A DNA stretch of 64,000 nt from Hypoxylon rubiginosum (taxonomy: Eukaryota > Ascomycota > Sordariomycetes > Xylariales > Hypoxylaceae): NCBI GenBank assembly GCA_902806565.1, contig CADCXA010000058.1:124001-188000 (forward strand), read 5' to 3'. Under the pieces are notes generated by a model that had not been told where the DNA came from, searched no databases, and saw only the letters and a list, made by a program, of their open reading frames with translations. Of this stretch, positions 11,431 through 21,632 are shown piece by piece; positions within the stretch are counted from its first letter, which is position 1, and each line of letters opens with the position of its first letter. The position numbers were made by a program, and so were the translations under genes.

Positions 11431-11963
11431 AACGTATATGTTTTCGTATATTCTTATCTTTTATCTATCAAAAAGGGGGTTGCGGTTTTCTGGGATGGTG
11501 TGGATGTTTCGTACTTGCGTTGAGATACCAGGGAGACAAAAGTTCGTCGCCAGTCGTAACTAGGATAGCTTACATGATGAACTAGCCTACTTGCAGAATA
11601 CGAAATCAAAAGACAAAAGAGTTGAATATTACCTATCTGATTCTCCTGGTCTCATGACACGTGGGTATGGTACTGCAAGCCCACTGTACTGAGGCCGCTG
11701 TGTCACGGGTTATGAATTTCAGATCTTCAATCGCAATTTTCAAGACGAAAATCTGGTGATTGGAAATATACTCGGTGGATATTTCTAATTAATACACCGC
11801 CTAATTTTGGTGACTATTTCGGATAAGTAGAGTCTATCAAACTACCCCCAACTAACTCGAGGGAGTCGTAGATGTGTAGGGTGGCAGAAGAACCATACAA
11901 ACATGATCCGCTTCTTTTTTCTCAACTCCTAAAGAATGACCCATTCCGTGTCCATCCTCATGG
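11431..11963. other. Intergenic, 3' flanks of TRP4 and tRNA ligase
   Basis: Convergent gene ends meet here. No separate gene seen. Confidence 0.5.
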
Positions 11964-12185
11964 TTATTTCTTGATGGGCGCTTTCTTCCCTTTTTCATGC
12001 TCTTCCTCCTTCGGACCACCTCGGCCTCGGCCTCGACCTCGAACCCGACCTGGTCCTTGACCACCACCCCTATCTCTGCCTCTGCCTCTGTCTCCGCCTC
12101 CGCCTCTAACTCCGCCTCTATTTCCACGAGTCTGAGCTCTTGATGCTCCTCCTCGATATCCACCCGGCGATTGCTTTCTATATTC
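11964..12185 (-). other. In-frame RGG/RG-rich extension downstream of the tRNA-ligase stop codon
   Basis: Directly after the TAG at 12186-12188 the same minus-strand frame stays open for 73 codons to a TAA at 11964-11966. It encodes a strongly biased tail: GGYRGGASRAQTRGNRGG, then repeated RG and RGG, then a lysine/glutamate-rich end, KEEEHEKGKKAPIKK. RGG boxes bind RNA and are arginine-methylation sites. The tail could be reached by stop-codon readthrough, or by splicing from a GTGAGA donor 36 or 48 nt upstream of in-frame AG sites. It could also be a recently lost part of the gene. Confidence 0.6.
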
Positions 12186-14582
12186 CTATCTTGCAAGCAC
12201 ACCACGGACGCTGCCTCTCACCTTGGTCTTGCCCTCGATGACACGCTCACCAATGCCCGTCTCGTCTCCACTACCGACCTCGAGCCAGCGTGCGAGCAGG
12301 TCATTGCTCTCTTTGGGTTTTACGCCGTTGTCGCGCGTACCGATCGTAATATGCGGCATCTTGTTGACGCACGTCCACTTTTGTTCCTCGTCCAGGATTC
12401 GCACCAGGATGGCCATGATGCGGTCGTCATACACGACACGCTCGAGCTGGATATCACATTCACCCAGTTTACCGTCTGTGCTCTGGCTCTCGGCTTCGAG
12501 TGTCGTGTAGCGCTGCCACAGATCCGGGTTGTTCTTAGACGAAGCGCGGTGCATGAGCGTCACGTGAAAGAGAGACTGGATACGTCGAGTCTGCTGTAGT
12601 TGCTTGTAGAAGCGCTGCGTCTGTGGGCCTGTTCCCTTAAATGCAGACTCGAGTGCTACGTTGACATCCTTGGTTGGGACCGAGATGGCCATGTATTCTA
12701 GGGGCTTCTTCGGGGGAGGGCCTTGCGGCTCCTTGTTCTTCGCTTGACTCTTTTGCTGTCTGTCTTGCTTCCTGCTTCGGTCGGGGATGGTATGTTTAAG
12801 GTCGGGTTTGTAATCCTCGATGGCGGCCTTGACAGCTTCATCCATTTCTTCGCTGCTAGGAATTCTCGTGATTAGAGATGGGTACTTCTTATGCAGCTCA
12901 TCTACTACCGTCTCTACGTTGGTACGGCTATCTCGAGTTGGGTCTAGGTCGATGATAAGATCAAAACCGTCGTCCGGACTGTTATCGGGATCGCAAGGCT
13001 GAAATCTGTGAATAAAATTCTCCATAATCCCAATAACCTTGGATTCGTCCGAGGCAGCTTGGATAGTCTGGTGGTTGTCGCCTCGTTTCAATACTCGTTC
13101 CCTAGTAACTCTCCGAATTTCGTCGATATCTCCATGAGAAAAGTTAAGGGCAACTAGCCGTGCATCTGTATGTTGTAGCTTGATGTCCTTGATGATCTGC
13201 TCTCGCTCTCGACGTTCCGAGTTATTTCGATCCGCTATAACGACGGGGTTTTCTGTGAGGAGAGACATCACAGCTTGAACCATCCTGGCAGGCCGTTGCT
13301 TGCCTTGGATGTTGTCATTCTGGATAATTCCCCAGTCGAAGAGATGCGTCAAGGCAACGCCAACCGTAGTCTTGCCGCATCCAATAGTAGCAATAGGAAC
13401 AAGGACAACATCTCGAGTGACAGAAGCAGAGGGGTTGTCTCCGAAGATATTCTCCCAATTTGCGGCATCTGAACCCTTCATGTTCTTAAATGCTAAGAAG
13501 TCATCGCGCAGCGCGATGATTCCGTGGTTTTGGTTGTAGGCCTTGCCCAGCTTGGGGTCAGCAGCGAGCCTCTTGCGAGCATACAGTAGGTATTCCTCCG
13601 TGATCTTGACATGTTTCTTGTATTTCGGAGGCTTTCCGGTTATCAACGCCTTTGTACATTCTCGCCATTGCCGGTACAATAGGTAAGGCTCCTCAAACTT
13701 GTACTTGAAGAACCAGTCTGCGTAAGGTGTTGATTTCGGATAAGGGGACATTCTACAGCGAATGACGAACCCTTCCACGTCTCGGCCTTCGTGCGCTCCC
13801 GACTCAGCAACGCTCTCCAAGAAGGACTTGACAGCATTAATGTCGTCGTATACCTGGAGGCCCACCTTGCGGAAACCCCATTCATCAGCGAACTGTTGGA
13901 CCAGATTGCTGGGGTACGTCATGAACTCGGGCACGTTGACGTTGATACCATGAAGGTAAAGGCCAGCCTTTTCAGTACCGTAGGCTAAGATGTGCTCTTC
14001 AAACGAGTCGTCGCAGAGTTCGGCTACCGCAGTCACATTTCTCTGTCTTAGCTCCCGAGCGAGCTGTTCTCTGGTTTTGCCGATGGTAGCAAGTTGCTTG
14101 TCGACCCATCTCTCACCAGCGCTGGCATGGCTCACTTCGATATCGCTACGGTCTCCGGTGGAATGTTTGCTGCAGACAAGGAGGGTTTCATCCTCGAGGC
14201 CACTGATGAAGATGATACAGCCATTCTCCTTCAGGGTTAGCTCGTACGGGCCTTGGGTAGTGTTTAGGATCCTATCCCATTTTGTCTCGGAGACCTCGTC
14301 GACATTGAAGAACTTGTCGTAACCTCTAACCGCAATCTCGTGCTGACCTCGGCGGTTCTTTGTTGTGAAAAGACCTCGTGCGTATGTGGGCAGGTTCGGC
14401 TTCTTGTAATCCCAGTCGTGAAGGCGCCAGGAGTCGACGGTGATGCCGTCAGGGGACCCCTTTACTGGAAAGGTGGACTTTTTGGCCTTGAATCCCTTAC
14501 TGGATTTGTTGCCTAAGCCTCGGACTAAATCCGCCACCTCCTGGTGGTCTTGGCTGCGGTAAGGTACCTCAGAAGACTCCAT
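12186..14582 (-). CDS. TRL1: Fungal tRNA ligase (ligase, kinase and cyclic phosphodiesterase domains)
   Basis: 798 codons from ATG at 14582, chosen because ACCATGG is an ideal context; an upstream in-frame ATG (14708) would add 42 uncharacteristic residues. The enzyme joins tRNA exons after intron removal and the HAC1 mRNA in the unfolded-protein response. The N-terminal adenylyltransferase domain has LKENG with the nucleotidyl-lysine (about K118) and GFVIRCRMSPYPKS. The central kinase P-loop is IGCGKTTVGVAL (about residue 410) with IADRNNSERRER. The C-terminal phosphodiesterase domain has two H-x-T/I motifs (FHVTLMHR and PHITIGTR). All three domains look complete. The ORF ends at GVLAR, but an RGG-rich frame continues beyond the stop. 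Confidence 0.95.
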   Translation of the reverse strand: MESSEVPYRSQDHQEVADLVRGLGNKSSKGFKAKKSTFPVKGSPDGITVDSWRLHDWDYKKPNLPTYARGLFTTKNRRGQHEIAVRGYDKFFNVDEVSETKWDRILNTTQGPYELTLKENGCIIFISGLEDETLLVCSKHSTGDRSDIEVSHASAGERWVDKQLATIGKTREQLARELRQRNVTAVAELCDDSFEEHILAYGTEKAGLYLHGINVNVPEFMTYPSNLVQQFADEWGFRKVGLQVYDDINAVKSFLESVAESGAHEGRDVEGFVIRCRMSPYPKSTPYADWFFKYKFEEPYLLYRQWRECTKALITGKPPKYKKHVKITEEYLLYARKRLAADPKLGKAYNQNHGIIALRDDFLAFKNMKGSDAANWENIFGDNPSASVTRDVVLVPIATIGCGKTTVGVALTHLFDWGIIQNDNIQGKQRPARMVQAVMSLLTENPVVIADRNNSERREREQIIKDIKLQHTDARLVALNFSHGDIDEIRRVTRERVLKRGDNHQTIQAASDESKVIGIMENFIHRFQPCDPDNSPDDGFDLIIDLDPTRDSRTNVETVVDELHKKYPSLITRIPSSEEMDEAVKAAIEDYKPDLKHTIPDRSRKQDRQQKSQAKNKEPQGPPPKKPLEYMAISVPTKDVNVALESAFKGTGPQTQRFYKQLQQTRRIQSLFHVTLMHRASSKNNPDLWQRYTTLEAESQSTDGKLGECDIQLERVVYDDRIMAILVRILDEEQKWTCVNKMPHITIGTRDNGVKPKESNDLLARWLEVGSGDETGIGERVIEGKTKVRGSVRGVLAR

Positions 14583-15652
14583 GGTCAACTGAGTGTGGTA
14601 GCTGTGCTGGGTGATGGATGATGTGTCCAGGTTGTGAATTGTCGTAGCTCGAACCCGATGCCTAGTAGCTATGTGAGGCACGTGTGCTGAGTGAGATCCC
14701 TGGTACAAGAACGAAGGTGTAAGTAGGCCAGTAAAGGTACAGGTAGTACCAAAATGGTACCAAGTGGGCGAGACGGTGTTTGATATATAAAGTCTGGAGT
14801 CACTGCTAGACGATTCTGTTAGTTTCGCAGGCTGTATTCCACCTGTAGCGTGGGAATGAAATTAGGCAATAATCAAGAGGAAGGTCCTCTCTGTTATGTC
14901 TCTGCTGTGTCTCTGTCGTGGGAAAGGTTGAAGGTCGAGATTGCCCGCAACTTATAGGCTTAGAAGCGACGGTACTAAGAAATTGTTCCAACCTTAGGTT
15001 GAGAAGTCGTTTGGATATCGGCATGAGTCACCGAGCACCTGAGGTTCACCGTAGCAGTCAATTCCCGAACCAGTGAAACTCATAAAAAGATGATAGTGAT
15101 ACAGTATGGACAGTATGGATCTTACCTTTGTTTCTAGAGTGGCGGATATCTTCCTGTACAAGTCTCAGAAAGATATCTCATTGGAGGTTAGCAAACGAAC
15201 ATGGTACGTACCTAGGTATAAGGACAGTGTGATTTAACTTACCAGCTTCAGATTGTCAAAGCTCGTTGGATCAATGGAGTAGGTGAGATGTTACGGTTAC
15301 ACCTACACTGGTGCGTATTTGTGAATTTGGCGACTATCAAAGATTGTTGTAGGCAAACACGGTACGGTACCTACCTCCTATATGCATTAAAGAGAGAAAG
15401 TTATGCTTCAAACGGGAAAGCGGTCTATGGTGGGGTCGTAAACGAGGGGCAGGGCACCAAATTTTATGCGTCATACCGAGCTCCCACTTCAGTTCACCAA
15501 TCACTTTTACGCCACTCTATTGTTCATCTGTTCATTCGGGGATTAGAACTGAGATTGGAATTGGTTCCTCAAACAGCCAGACAGCCCATCTTAGGTATCT
15601 AACCCAGCTAAGCCATCTGATTGACCTAAGGTTGCTACAATAGACATCTATA
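14583..15652. other. Divergent intergenic region
   Basis: About 1.07 kb between the tRNA ligase and ankyrin genes. It contains one TACCTAGGTA palindrome (15209-15218). Short open frames here look random. Confidence 0.5.
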
Positions 15653-16300
15653 ATGTCCGCCAACCAATTCCTCCTAGCTGCTGATAACAGCCCTGCTCTA
15701 CTGCCCCTCCTCCGCGAAAATCCAGCTCTAGCTTCAGAACAAGATGCCCATGGCTACTCCTTAGTCCACGCTGCAGCAAGCTATAACCACCTCGACCTTC
15801 TCCGAGCCTTAATACGAGAATTCCATGTTGATGTCAACCTACGCGACGAGGACGAAGAGACGGCACTGTTCGTTGTCGAAACTGTTGATGCTGCTCGCCT
15901 ACTAGTCGAAGAGCTAGGTGCTGATATCGCCATCAAGGGTTCCGAAGGATATACGGCCCGCGAGAAGATAGCTGAGGAGGGTGATTTTCCACAAGTTGCC
16001 GAATATCTAAAGAGTAGGGAAGAGACCAGTCACGCCCATAATCTTTTGAATGGGACCAATGGAGACACGGGTGCCTTACCACCCATACCCGATGGCCTCA
16101 ACATATCCGTCAGCGCCGTAACCCCTGCCGAGGAGAACGAACTCGAAGTCGATCCTGAATTCCGAAGAAGGATAGAGCAGCTAGCCGAACGCGACGATTT
16201 CCAATCTGAAGCTGGACAGGCCGAGCTTAGACAGCTGGTTCAAGATGCCATAGGAGAGCAGAACCTCGCTGATCGCAACGTGCGGTCAAGACACGACTAG
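15653..16300 (+). CDS. Ankyrin-repeat protein (Yar1-like size and layout)
   Basis: A single-exon gene of 215 codons. Two to three ankyrin repeats occupy residues 10-120: DAHGYSLVHAAASYNHLDLLRALI, DEDEETALFVVETVDAARLLVEE, then GSEGYTAREKIAEEGDFPQVAEYL. A polar linker and an acidic helical C-terminus follow (EFRRRIEQLAERDDF...QAELRQLVQDAIGEQ). Size and architecture resemble the small ankyrin proteins of yeasts such as S. cerevisiae Yar1, an Rps3 chaperone, but the resemblance is general and orthology is only a suggestion. It is convergent with RPP40; the two stop codons are only about 60 bp apart. No signal peptide or membrane segment. Confidence 0.85.
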   Translation: MSANQFLLAADNSPALLPLLRENPALASEQDAHGYSLVHAAASYNHLDLLRALIREFHVDVNLRDEDEETALFVVETVDAARLLVEELGADIAIKGSEGYTAREKIAEEGDFPQVAEYLKSREETSHAHNLLNGTNGDTGALPPIPDGLNISVSAVTPAEENELEVDPEFRRRIEQLAERDDFQSEAGQAELRQLVQDAIGEQNLADRNVRSRHD

Positions 16301-16357
16301 CTAAGCCATGGGGATCACAAGCTATAAATCACTATATCAGCGTCGGCGTCGCCTTTC

Positions 16358-17726
16358 TCAATCGTGTCTCCTGACATCCCAAAGGAAGTAGTCTCCGAGC
16401 GAGTTCGGTGGTATAAGAACGGTACAATCGGCACTATCCCCAGTGATACCTCTCGCGAACGATGTCGCGCTCAGCGAGAACCATGACTTGGATGGCAGAG
16501 CGAGTATTGCATCTGCCAAGATCTGTCGAGTCCAGTTTGGTGGGATGAAGCCTTGCCAACTGATTCGGCATAGCCTATGATTCTGGCCATTCTGGCCATC
16601 CTCGGCGTCGCCTGGAACAGAGTAACCCGACAGATATGGGTCAATCTTATCGTTTGCATCTACCCGTGGACTTCCAAGTCGAAGCAAAGATAGCCACTCA
16701 TATATGTCTGTGGCAAACTCTTCGAGCTCTAAGCTATCTCGACGGTCCAAGATGGCAGCCGGGGGCTTTAGCGACGGAACCTTTACCAAGAGACCCTCGG
16801 AGATCTCAGGATGTGATGTATATTGAGTAGGATAATGCCGCGAAAGAGGATCAGGGACGGGTGCTATGGATTTCCATGTCAGCCAACATAGTAGCCCAAT
16901 ATAAACACCATCGATCTCTTACTCTTAGAATGATTGTAGAAAAGCCAGGTGACGGGGGTGTTGAACACATTTTTGCATGCGTACGCTAACCTGTCGAATC
17001 CTTTCTTGCCATGGAGCATCGACGGACTTCGAAGGTCGAATTGCACGACTGTGGCTAGTTAGTTGTGAAAGACACTCCAGCATCATGTCACATACCCCAT
17101 CTTGGCTTGAGTCCCCGTTTACCCTTCACTCCATGAGGCTTCCCAACGAGCCCAGCTCGCTCGTATGTCTCCTTTTCAAGATACATCGTGAGCATACCTG
17201 TAACATTCAAACGCTGTTAGTCACCTGCATATCGGTTCAAGAAGTTCCACTTGCCCTCCTTTAGCGAAAATACATTCTCGGAATCCAATCTGCCCTCGGA
17301 AAGCATCATGATGTTTCCTTTGTCGTTCCATGTCAGCCTTGAAATCCCGAGACAATGGCATTCATCAGTTAAGTTACCTATTTTAATATACTCGGTGAAA
17401 AAGTCTCCCTCTAAGACTTGACCTAGGGACATGATGACCTTGTAAAAGGTAAGTGCTCGACTTGGGTTGCCAATGATCTTATCTTTAACGAGGTGCAATA
17501 ACTCTTCTGGGAGGATAAGATCTACCTACTCCATTGTTAGTGAACATCGTCGACAGATTCACGAGAACGAAATCCATCTAACTCTATGCACAAAGTCCTG
17601 CGCCAGTATTGCGCTCCATGGCTTTCCCTTGCTGGGAACCTGCTCGGGATTGGGGTGACCCATTACTCCATACGTGACGAAGCATTTTGAAGATTGGTAG
17701 ACGCTTGGCGTCGGAAAAGAAAACAT
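16358..17726 (-). CDS. RNase P/MRP protein subunit, Rpp40 family
   Basis: Five exons on the minus strand: 17726-17583, 17525-17225, 17197-17096, 17048-16923 and 16863-16358, giving 392 residues. Family landmarks run in order: FPTPSVYQSSKCFVTYG, then HPNPEQVPSKGKPWSAILAQ and FVHRVDLILPEELLH. Then come GKWNFLNRYAG-MLTMYLEKETYERAGLVGKPHG, FDLRSPSMLHGKKGFDRLAYAC and the C-terminal ISWQGFIPPNWTRQIL with ALPSKSWFSLSATSF. Rpp40 is a protein subunit of the nuclear RNases that mature pre-tRNA and pre-rRNA. Introns 1, 3 and 4 (57, 47 and 59 bp) are ordinary. Intron 2 would be only 27 bp (17198-17224, GTGACTAAC...TTACAG); it contains an in-frame TAA and interrupts the conserved RYAGMLTMYLEKE segment. 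Either it is an extremely short intron or the gene is damaged. Confidence 0.85.
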
Positions 17727-18176
17727 GTTTCTTGCGGACTCGTAATTTCGAATTGTCCTAGGCCAAAGCTGACGCGAGGAGTTGGAGTTTAAGAGGTCGA
17801 AACTAGACTTCGATGTTGACTTGAAAGGCTACAAGCCGATGTGGATATTATCGGTACATTCGCATATAAGGATATATGACCCCGGAGAATAATTGTGTAA
17901 AATTTCTGCGCTCTAAATTGCATCAAACGAGGCTTCTCGTATATCAACGATAATGTCATCTGAAGCACTGGGCCATTTTCTTAACACTTCAGCTTTTCCG
18001 TACTACAGTCTACACTCTTCATTCTTTTTCTTCGCAGACTGCACTCGATATATTCTATCGTAGCTTCGTAGCTCACGTGGCAACTATAAAGCGACACTGC
18101 GCGCCTCAAATGGAGCGATTCGCAGGGAGATACGGCAGGATCATTTCTATATACGGCGGCTCAAGAAACATAGCCC
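17727..18176. other. Divergent promoter of RPP40 and TRM11
   Basis: 450 bp between divergent RNA-processing genes. No other feature recognised. Confidence 0.5.
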
Positions 18177-19701
18177 ATGATGGAGTACCTCATTCGTTTT
18201 TCTCAGTCTCATGAAACCTTTAGGTTGGCTGAGATACAATCTCTTGCTATCATAGAAGACATCGATCTAGAAATCATATCTTACAGCGTCGAGGTAAATA
18301 CACGTAGTAGCTCACCTACGATTTTCTCGTGCTTATCATGCTCCTCATTTAGTCACCTTTCTGCATAGTTCGACTACCATCCGAAGATGCTGCGAGGACT
18401 CTTCTAAGACGCTCGGTCTTGACACAAACTATTCATGAGCACTGGGGCACAGCTGAGACGTATGACGAGCTGCATGATGCTGTCAAGCGCGACACGGCTC
18501 ATCTGTGGCCTCAACATAAAGAGGTTTCGTTCAAGATCAATATAGATGCATACCAAGGATCTAGATCGGAAAAGCAAAAACTGAACCTCATTAATTCCTT
18601 CGCATACCTACCATTCGAAGGCCTTATTCTCCTTAGATCGCCGGACCAGGAATTTACCATCTTCGAGCAATGGGAGTTCAACTCCGTGCCGCGGAACCTA
18701 CCTAACCCCTTAAAAGTACATTTCGGCCGTCTCGTCGGTCACAGTGTACGAGAAGTGATTAAAACCTATGATCTCAAGAAGCGAACATACATCAGCACGA
18801 CCTCCATGGATTCAGAGCTAGCCTTGGTCACCGCTAACATCGCCCTCGCCGCGCCGGGCAAGATTTTCTACGACCCCTTTGTGGGGACTGGAAGTTTTCC
18901 GATTGCGTGCGCACATTTTGGCGCCCTTGGTTGGGGAAGCGATATCGATGGTCGTAGTGTTAGGGGCGAAGGTGGAAAGAGAAGCTTAAGGGGAAACTTT
19001 GAGCAATATGGGCTAGAAAATCTGTTAGGAGATGTTTTCGTCAGTGACTTGACGAATAGCCCCGTGCGAAGAACTCGAATATTCGATGGTATCGTCTGTG
19101 ACCCCCCGTATGGCGTGAGGGAAGGGCTGAAGGTCTTGGGATGCAGAGATCCGGAGAACAAGGATGCTCGGCTTGTGGAAAAGGGGAAACGATGGTACCA
19201 GTAAGGTATACGTCCTCAGTATCTGGAACCTTTGCTAACAGGATTAGGAAATCAACTTTCGTGCCTCCAAAGAAAGCATACAGCTTCGTGGCTATATTGG
19301 ATGACATACTCAACTTTGCCTCGGACACGTTGGTAGACAATGGTCGATTATCTTTCTGGATGCCGACGGCGAATGATCAAGAGCAAGAAATGCCTGTACC
19401 CACGCACCCGTGCTTAGGTGTAGTGGTCGTCTGCACCCAGGTATTCAACCGATGTAGGTCTTTTTCCCTTATTCAGTCCCTAATGCAATTCGCTCATTTC
19501 GTTCTAGGGTCACGAAGATTAATCACCTACCGTCGTCTTCCGGACTCGGAAGTTGATGTATCTGCACTGGCGCAAAGGAAGCAAGAGGAGCAATTAAATG
19601 GCCACACGGCGGACGACTTGAACGCGTTTCGCCGTGCCTATTTCAAAGGTTTCCGAACAGATCAGACAGATCAGACAGACACAGATGTTGTTGCTGAATG
19701 A
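18177..19701 (+). CDS. TRM11: tRNA (guanine-N2-)-methyltransferase catalytic subunit
   Basis: Exons 18177-18293, 18353-19200, 19242-19453 and 19508-19701 encode 456 residues. Introns are 59, 41 and 54 bp. With Trm112 it forms m2G10 in the D-arm of several tRNAs. The N-terminus MEYLIRFSQSHETFRLAEIQSLA and SPFCIVRLPSEDAA form the THUMP-like region. The SAM-binding loop DPFVGTGSFPIAC lies at about 213-225 and catalytic DPPYG at about 289-293. After intron 2 come PPKKAYSFVAILDDIL and LSFWMPTANDQEQEMPVPTHPCL, both typical of Trm11. The third intron restores NRWSRRLITYRRLPDSEV. The extreme C-terminus carries a short TDQTDQTDTD repeat. ATG at 18180 is an alternative start. Confidence 0.95.
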
Positions 19702-21632
19702 CCTACAGCCTGGCGACTATGTTACCGGCGACTCGGGATGTTTGATACCCATCGGGATCTGATGTTTGGTTACGAGGCATACAGATTCAAGCTATGGCAG
19801 CCTTCTTAAAATCAGACATAATTGATCCAAGTGCATTGAGACGATGAATACGGAACTTGGGTGTATCGGAATAGCTACCTAACTCGTTGAGACTCGAGTG
19901 AATATGAGGCTAAAGAGGTAGTTGGTTGAGTCAAACCACTGAGTCAAAGCTTGAGATATCCTACTATCTGCGAAGACTTGGGGCTAAGCGATATCCAATC
20001 TGTGCTCTTAGTAATGCACCTCTTAGGGGTACATAACGTAATTATCACATGCTTGTGGCTGTATCTTACTTCAACCTCACATTAAGTTCGACGGGCCGTC
20101 ACGGCAAGGCGAGCTGAATCTTCAAAGTTTCTACTGTCGTACTAGTTCAGCGGAGCCGTTCTGACGAGAGCTTCAATGTTTGGCATATCAATACCCAAGT
20201 ATGGGTATGTTCTCCTTTCTTCCAAGTTAGATCTACTGTTGATGAAGATGTTTGGCAACGAAACCCTCAATTGATTTTACGATAGGTTCAAACATTCACA
20301 TCACTTACTAGTTCGTAAGATGTGAGGTACGTAAGGGATGACCCCATAGTGCAGTGCGGGCCGCCCCTTAGATCGTCCAAGTCTCTACGTGAGGATGTGT
20401 GGCATTCGAGACATCTTGCTTCCGTATCGGCAATACACATGGCTTATACCAGATGTCTAAGACCTATTAGCTGAGTGAGAGCATTCCTAGAAGCTCGAGG
20501 TGTCCGAATGCGAAATCAAGCACGTTAAGGATTCACTATAATGTATTACAGTCAGTTCCAGGGTTGGATTATCGCCTGCCTCTAACTCTACTCTCATAAA
20601 TTCGTGCGACCTCTCTTTATATACCACTGATACCTAGGTACCTAGGTCTAACGCATATCTTATTGCAGTCTTTTCGGTTCATTCGGTTTAGATCTGCAGT
20701 GAAAAGATACGTAATACGCGCAAGCTGGGCATTCGGAGTTCTCTCGACAATTTTAGCTGCTGATCAAATGACTTTGACTGAATCTGTACTTCATTCAACT
20801 TGGATTCGTATGTAGTACGAGGTTTATTCCTCTTTTCTGATCATTTTACTTGATCTTCATGATCTTCCTGATCTTCCTGATCTTCCTGATCTCCTATATG
20901 TTCGTTCAGGTAACGCAGAGATTATCTCAAGATACATGTGAGAATATCTGAGTACGTAACTCTTCCATTCTCCAATCCCCAAACCCCAATCTAGACTAAA
21001 ACTCCTCTTTCTATGCCCAGCCCAGCCTAGGCCGGTGGCCATATGCATCCGAAAGGCGTTAAAAATGTCAAAGGTTTAAAAGGATTGGGTACATGTCTCC
21101 ACCCCCAGACTTGTAAAGACTTGGGTGTCAGGGTATGACTGGGGTGGTACGGTAAGGACGGTTAAGTCTAAAGCCGACTTTCACAAGTTCGTCCTCTCAA
21201 CTTTACTTACCACTGCCGCACTGCTACCACTGTCACTGCCACTGCTACCATTACTGCTAGGTACTGCTACTAGTACGGTTTACTGCTACTACCGCTGTAT
21301 TTGTATTGATACCACTACAAACGCTGCCAACGCTACCACGCTGCCACCCTTCCAAAATTCCCATCTGAACTTTAGGCCCAGTTCCTCGCCAATCTCTACT
21401 ACCATTTCGCTTTGACATCACGAGATCTTCCTTTTTTTCTGGCGCGGCTTTCTTCAACTTTTTCCATTCTCATTTCTTGCATTAATTAACTTGTACATTT
21501 CTCGCCGCCGCCGTACGGGATTCCCCTTTGCATAATACTATATCCCCACGCGAAGCCGTCGCGTTACTTGGTAGACGTCTTGGTCGAGAACAAAAGACGT
21601 TACCGTTGCCGTATAAGCCTGGTCGCCTCAGC
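19702..21632. other. Intergenic, GID4 upstream region
   Basis: About 1.9 kb without a convincing gene. It holds a TACCTAGGTA palindrome followed directly by CCTAGGT (20631-20647), a 9-bp tandem repeat (20851-20893), and a low-complexity CTG/CTA-rich stretch (about 21208-21300). The upstream in-frame ATG at 21528 of GID4 also lies here. Confidence 0.5.
20851..20893. repeat. 9-bp tandem repeat, about 4.5 copies
   Basis: Repeats of TGATCTTCC (one copy TGATCTTCA) in intergenic DNA 3.2 kb before the GID4 splice donor. No coding context. Confidence 0.85.

Noticed and set aside
11852..12205. Glu/Ala-rich frame (EAEAETEAEAE) on the minus strand
   Set aside because: It is the wrong-frame shadow of the RGG-rich tail; the RGG frame is in phase with the tRNA ligase.
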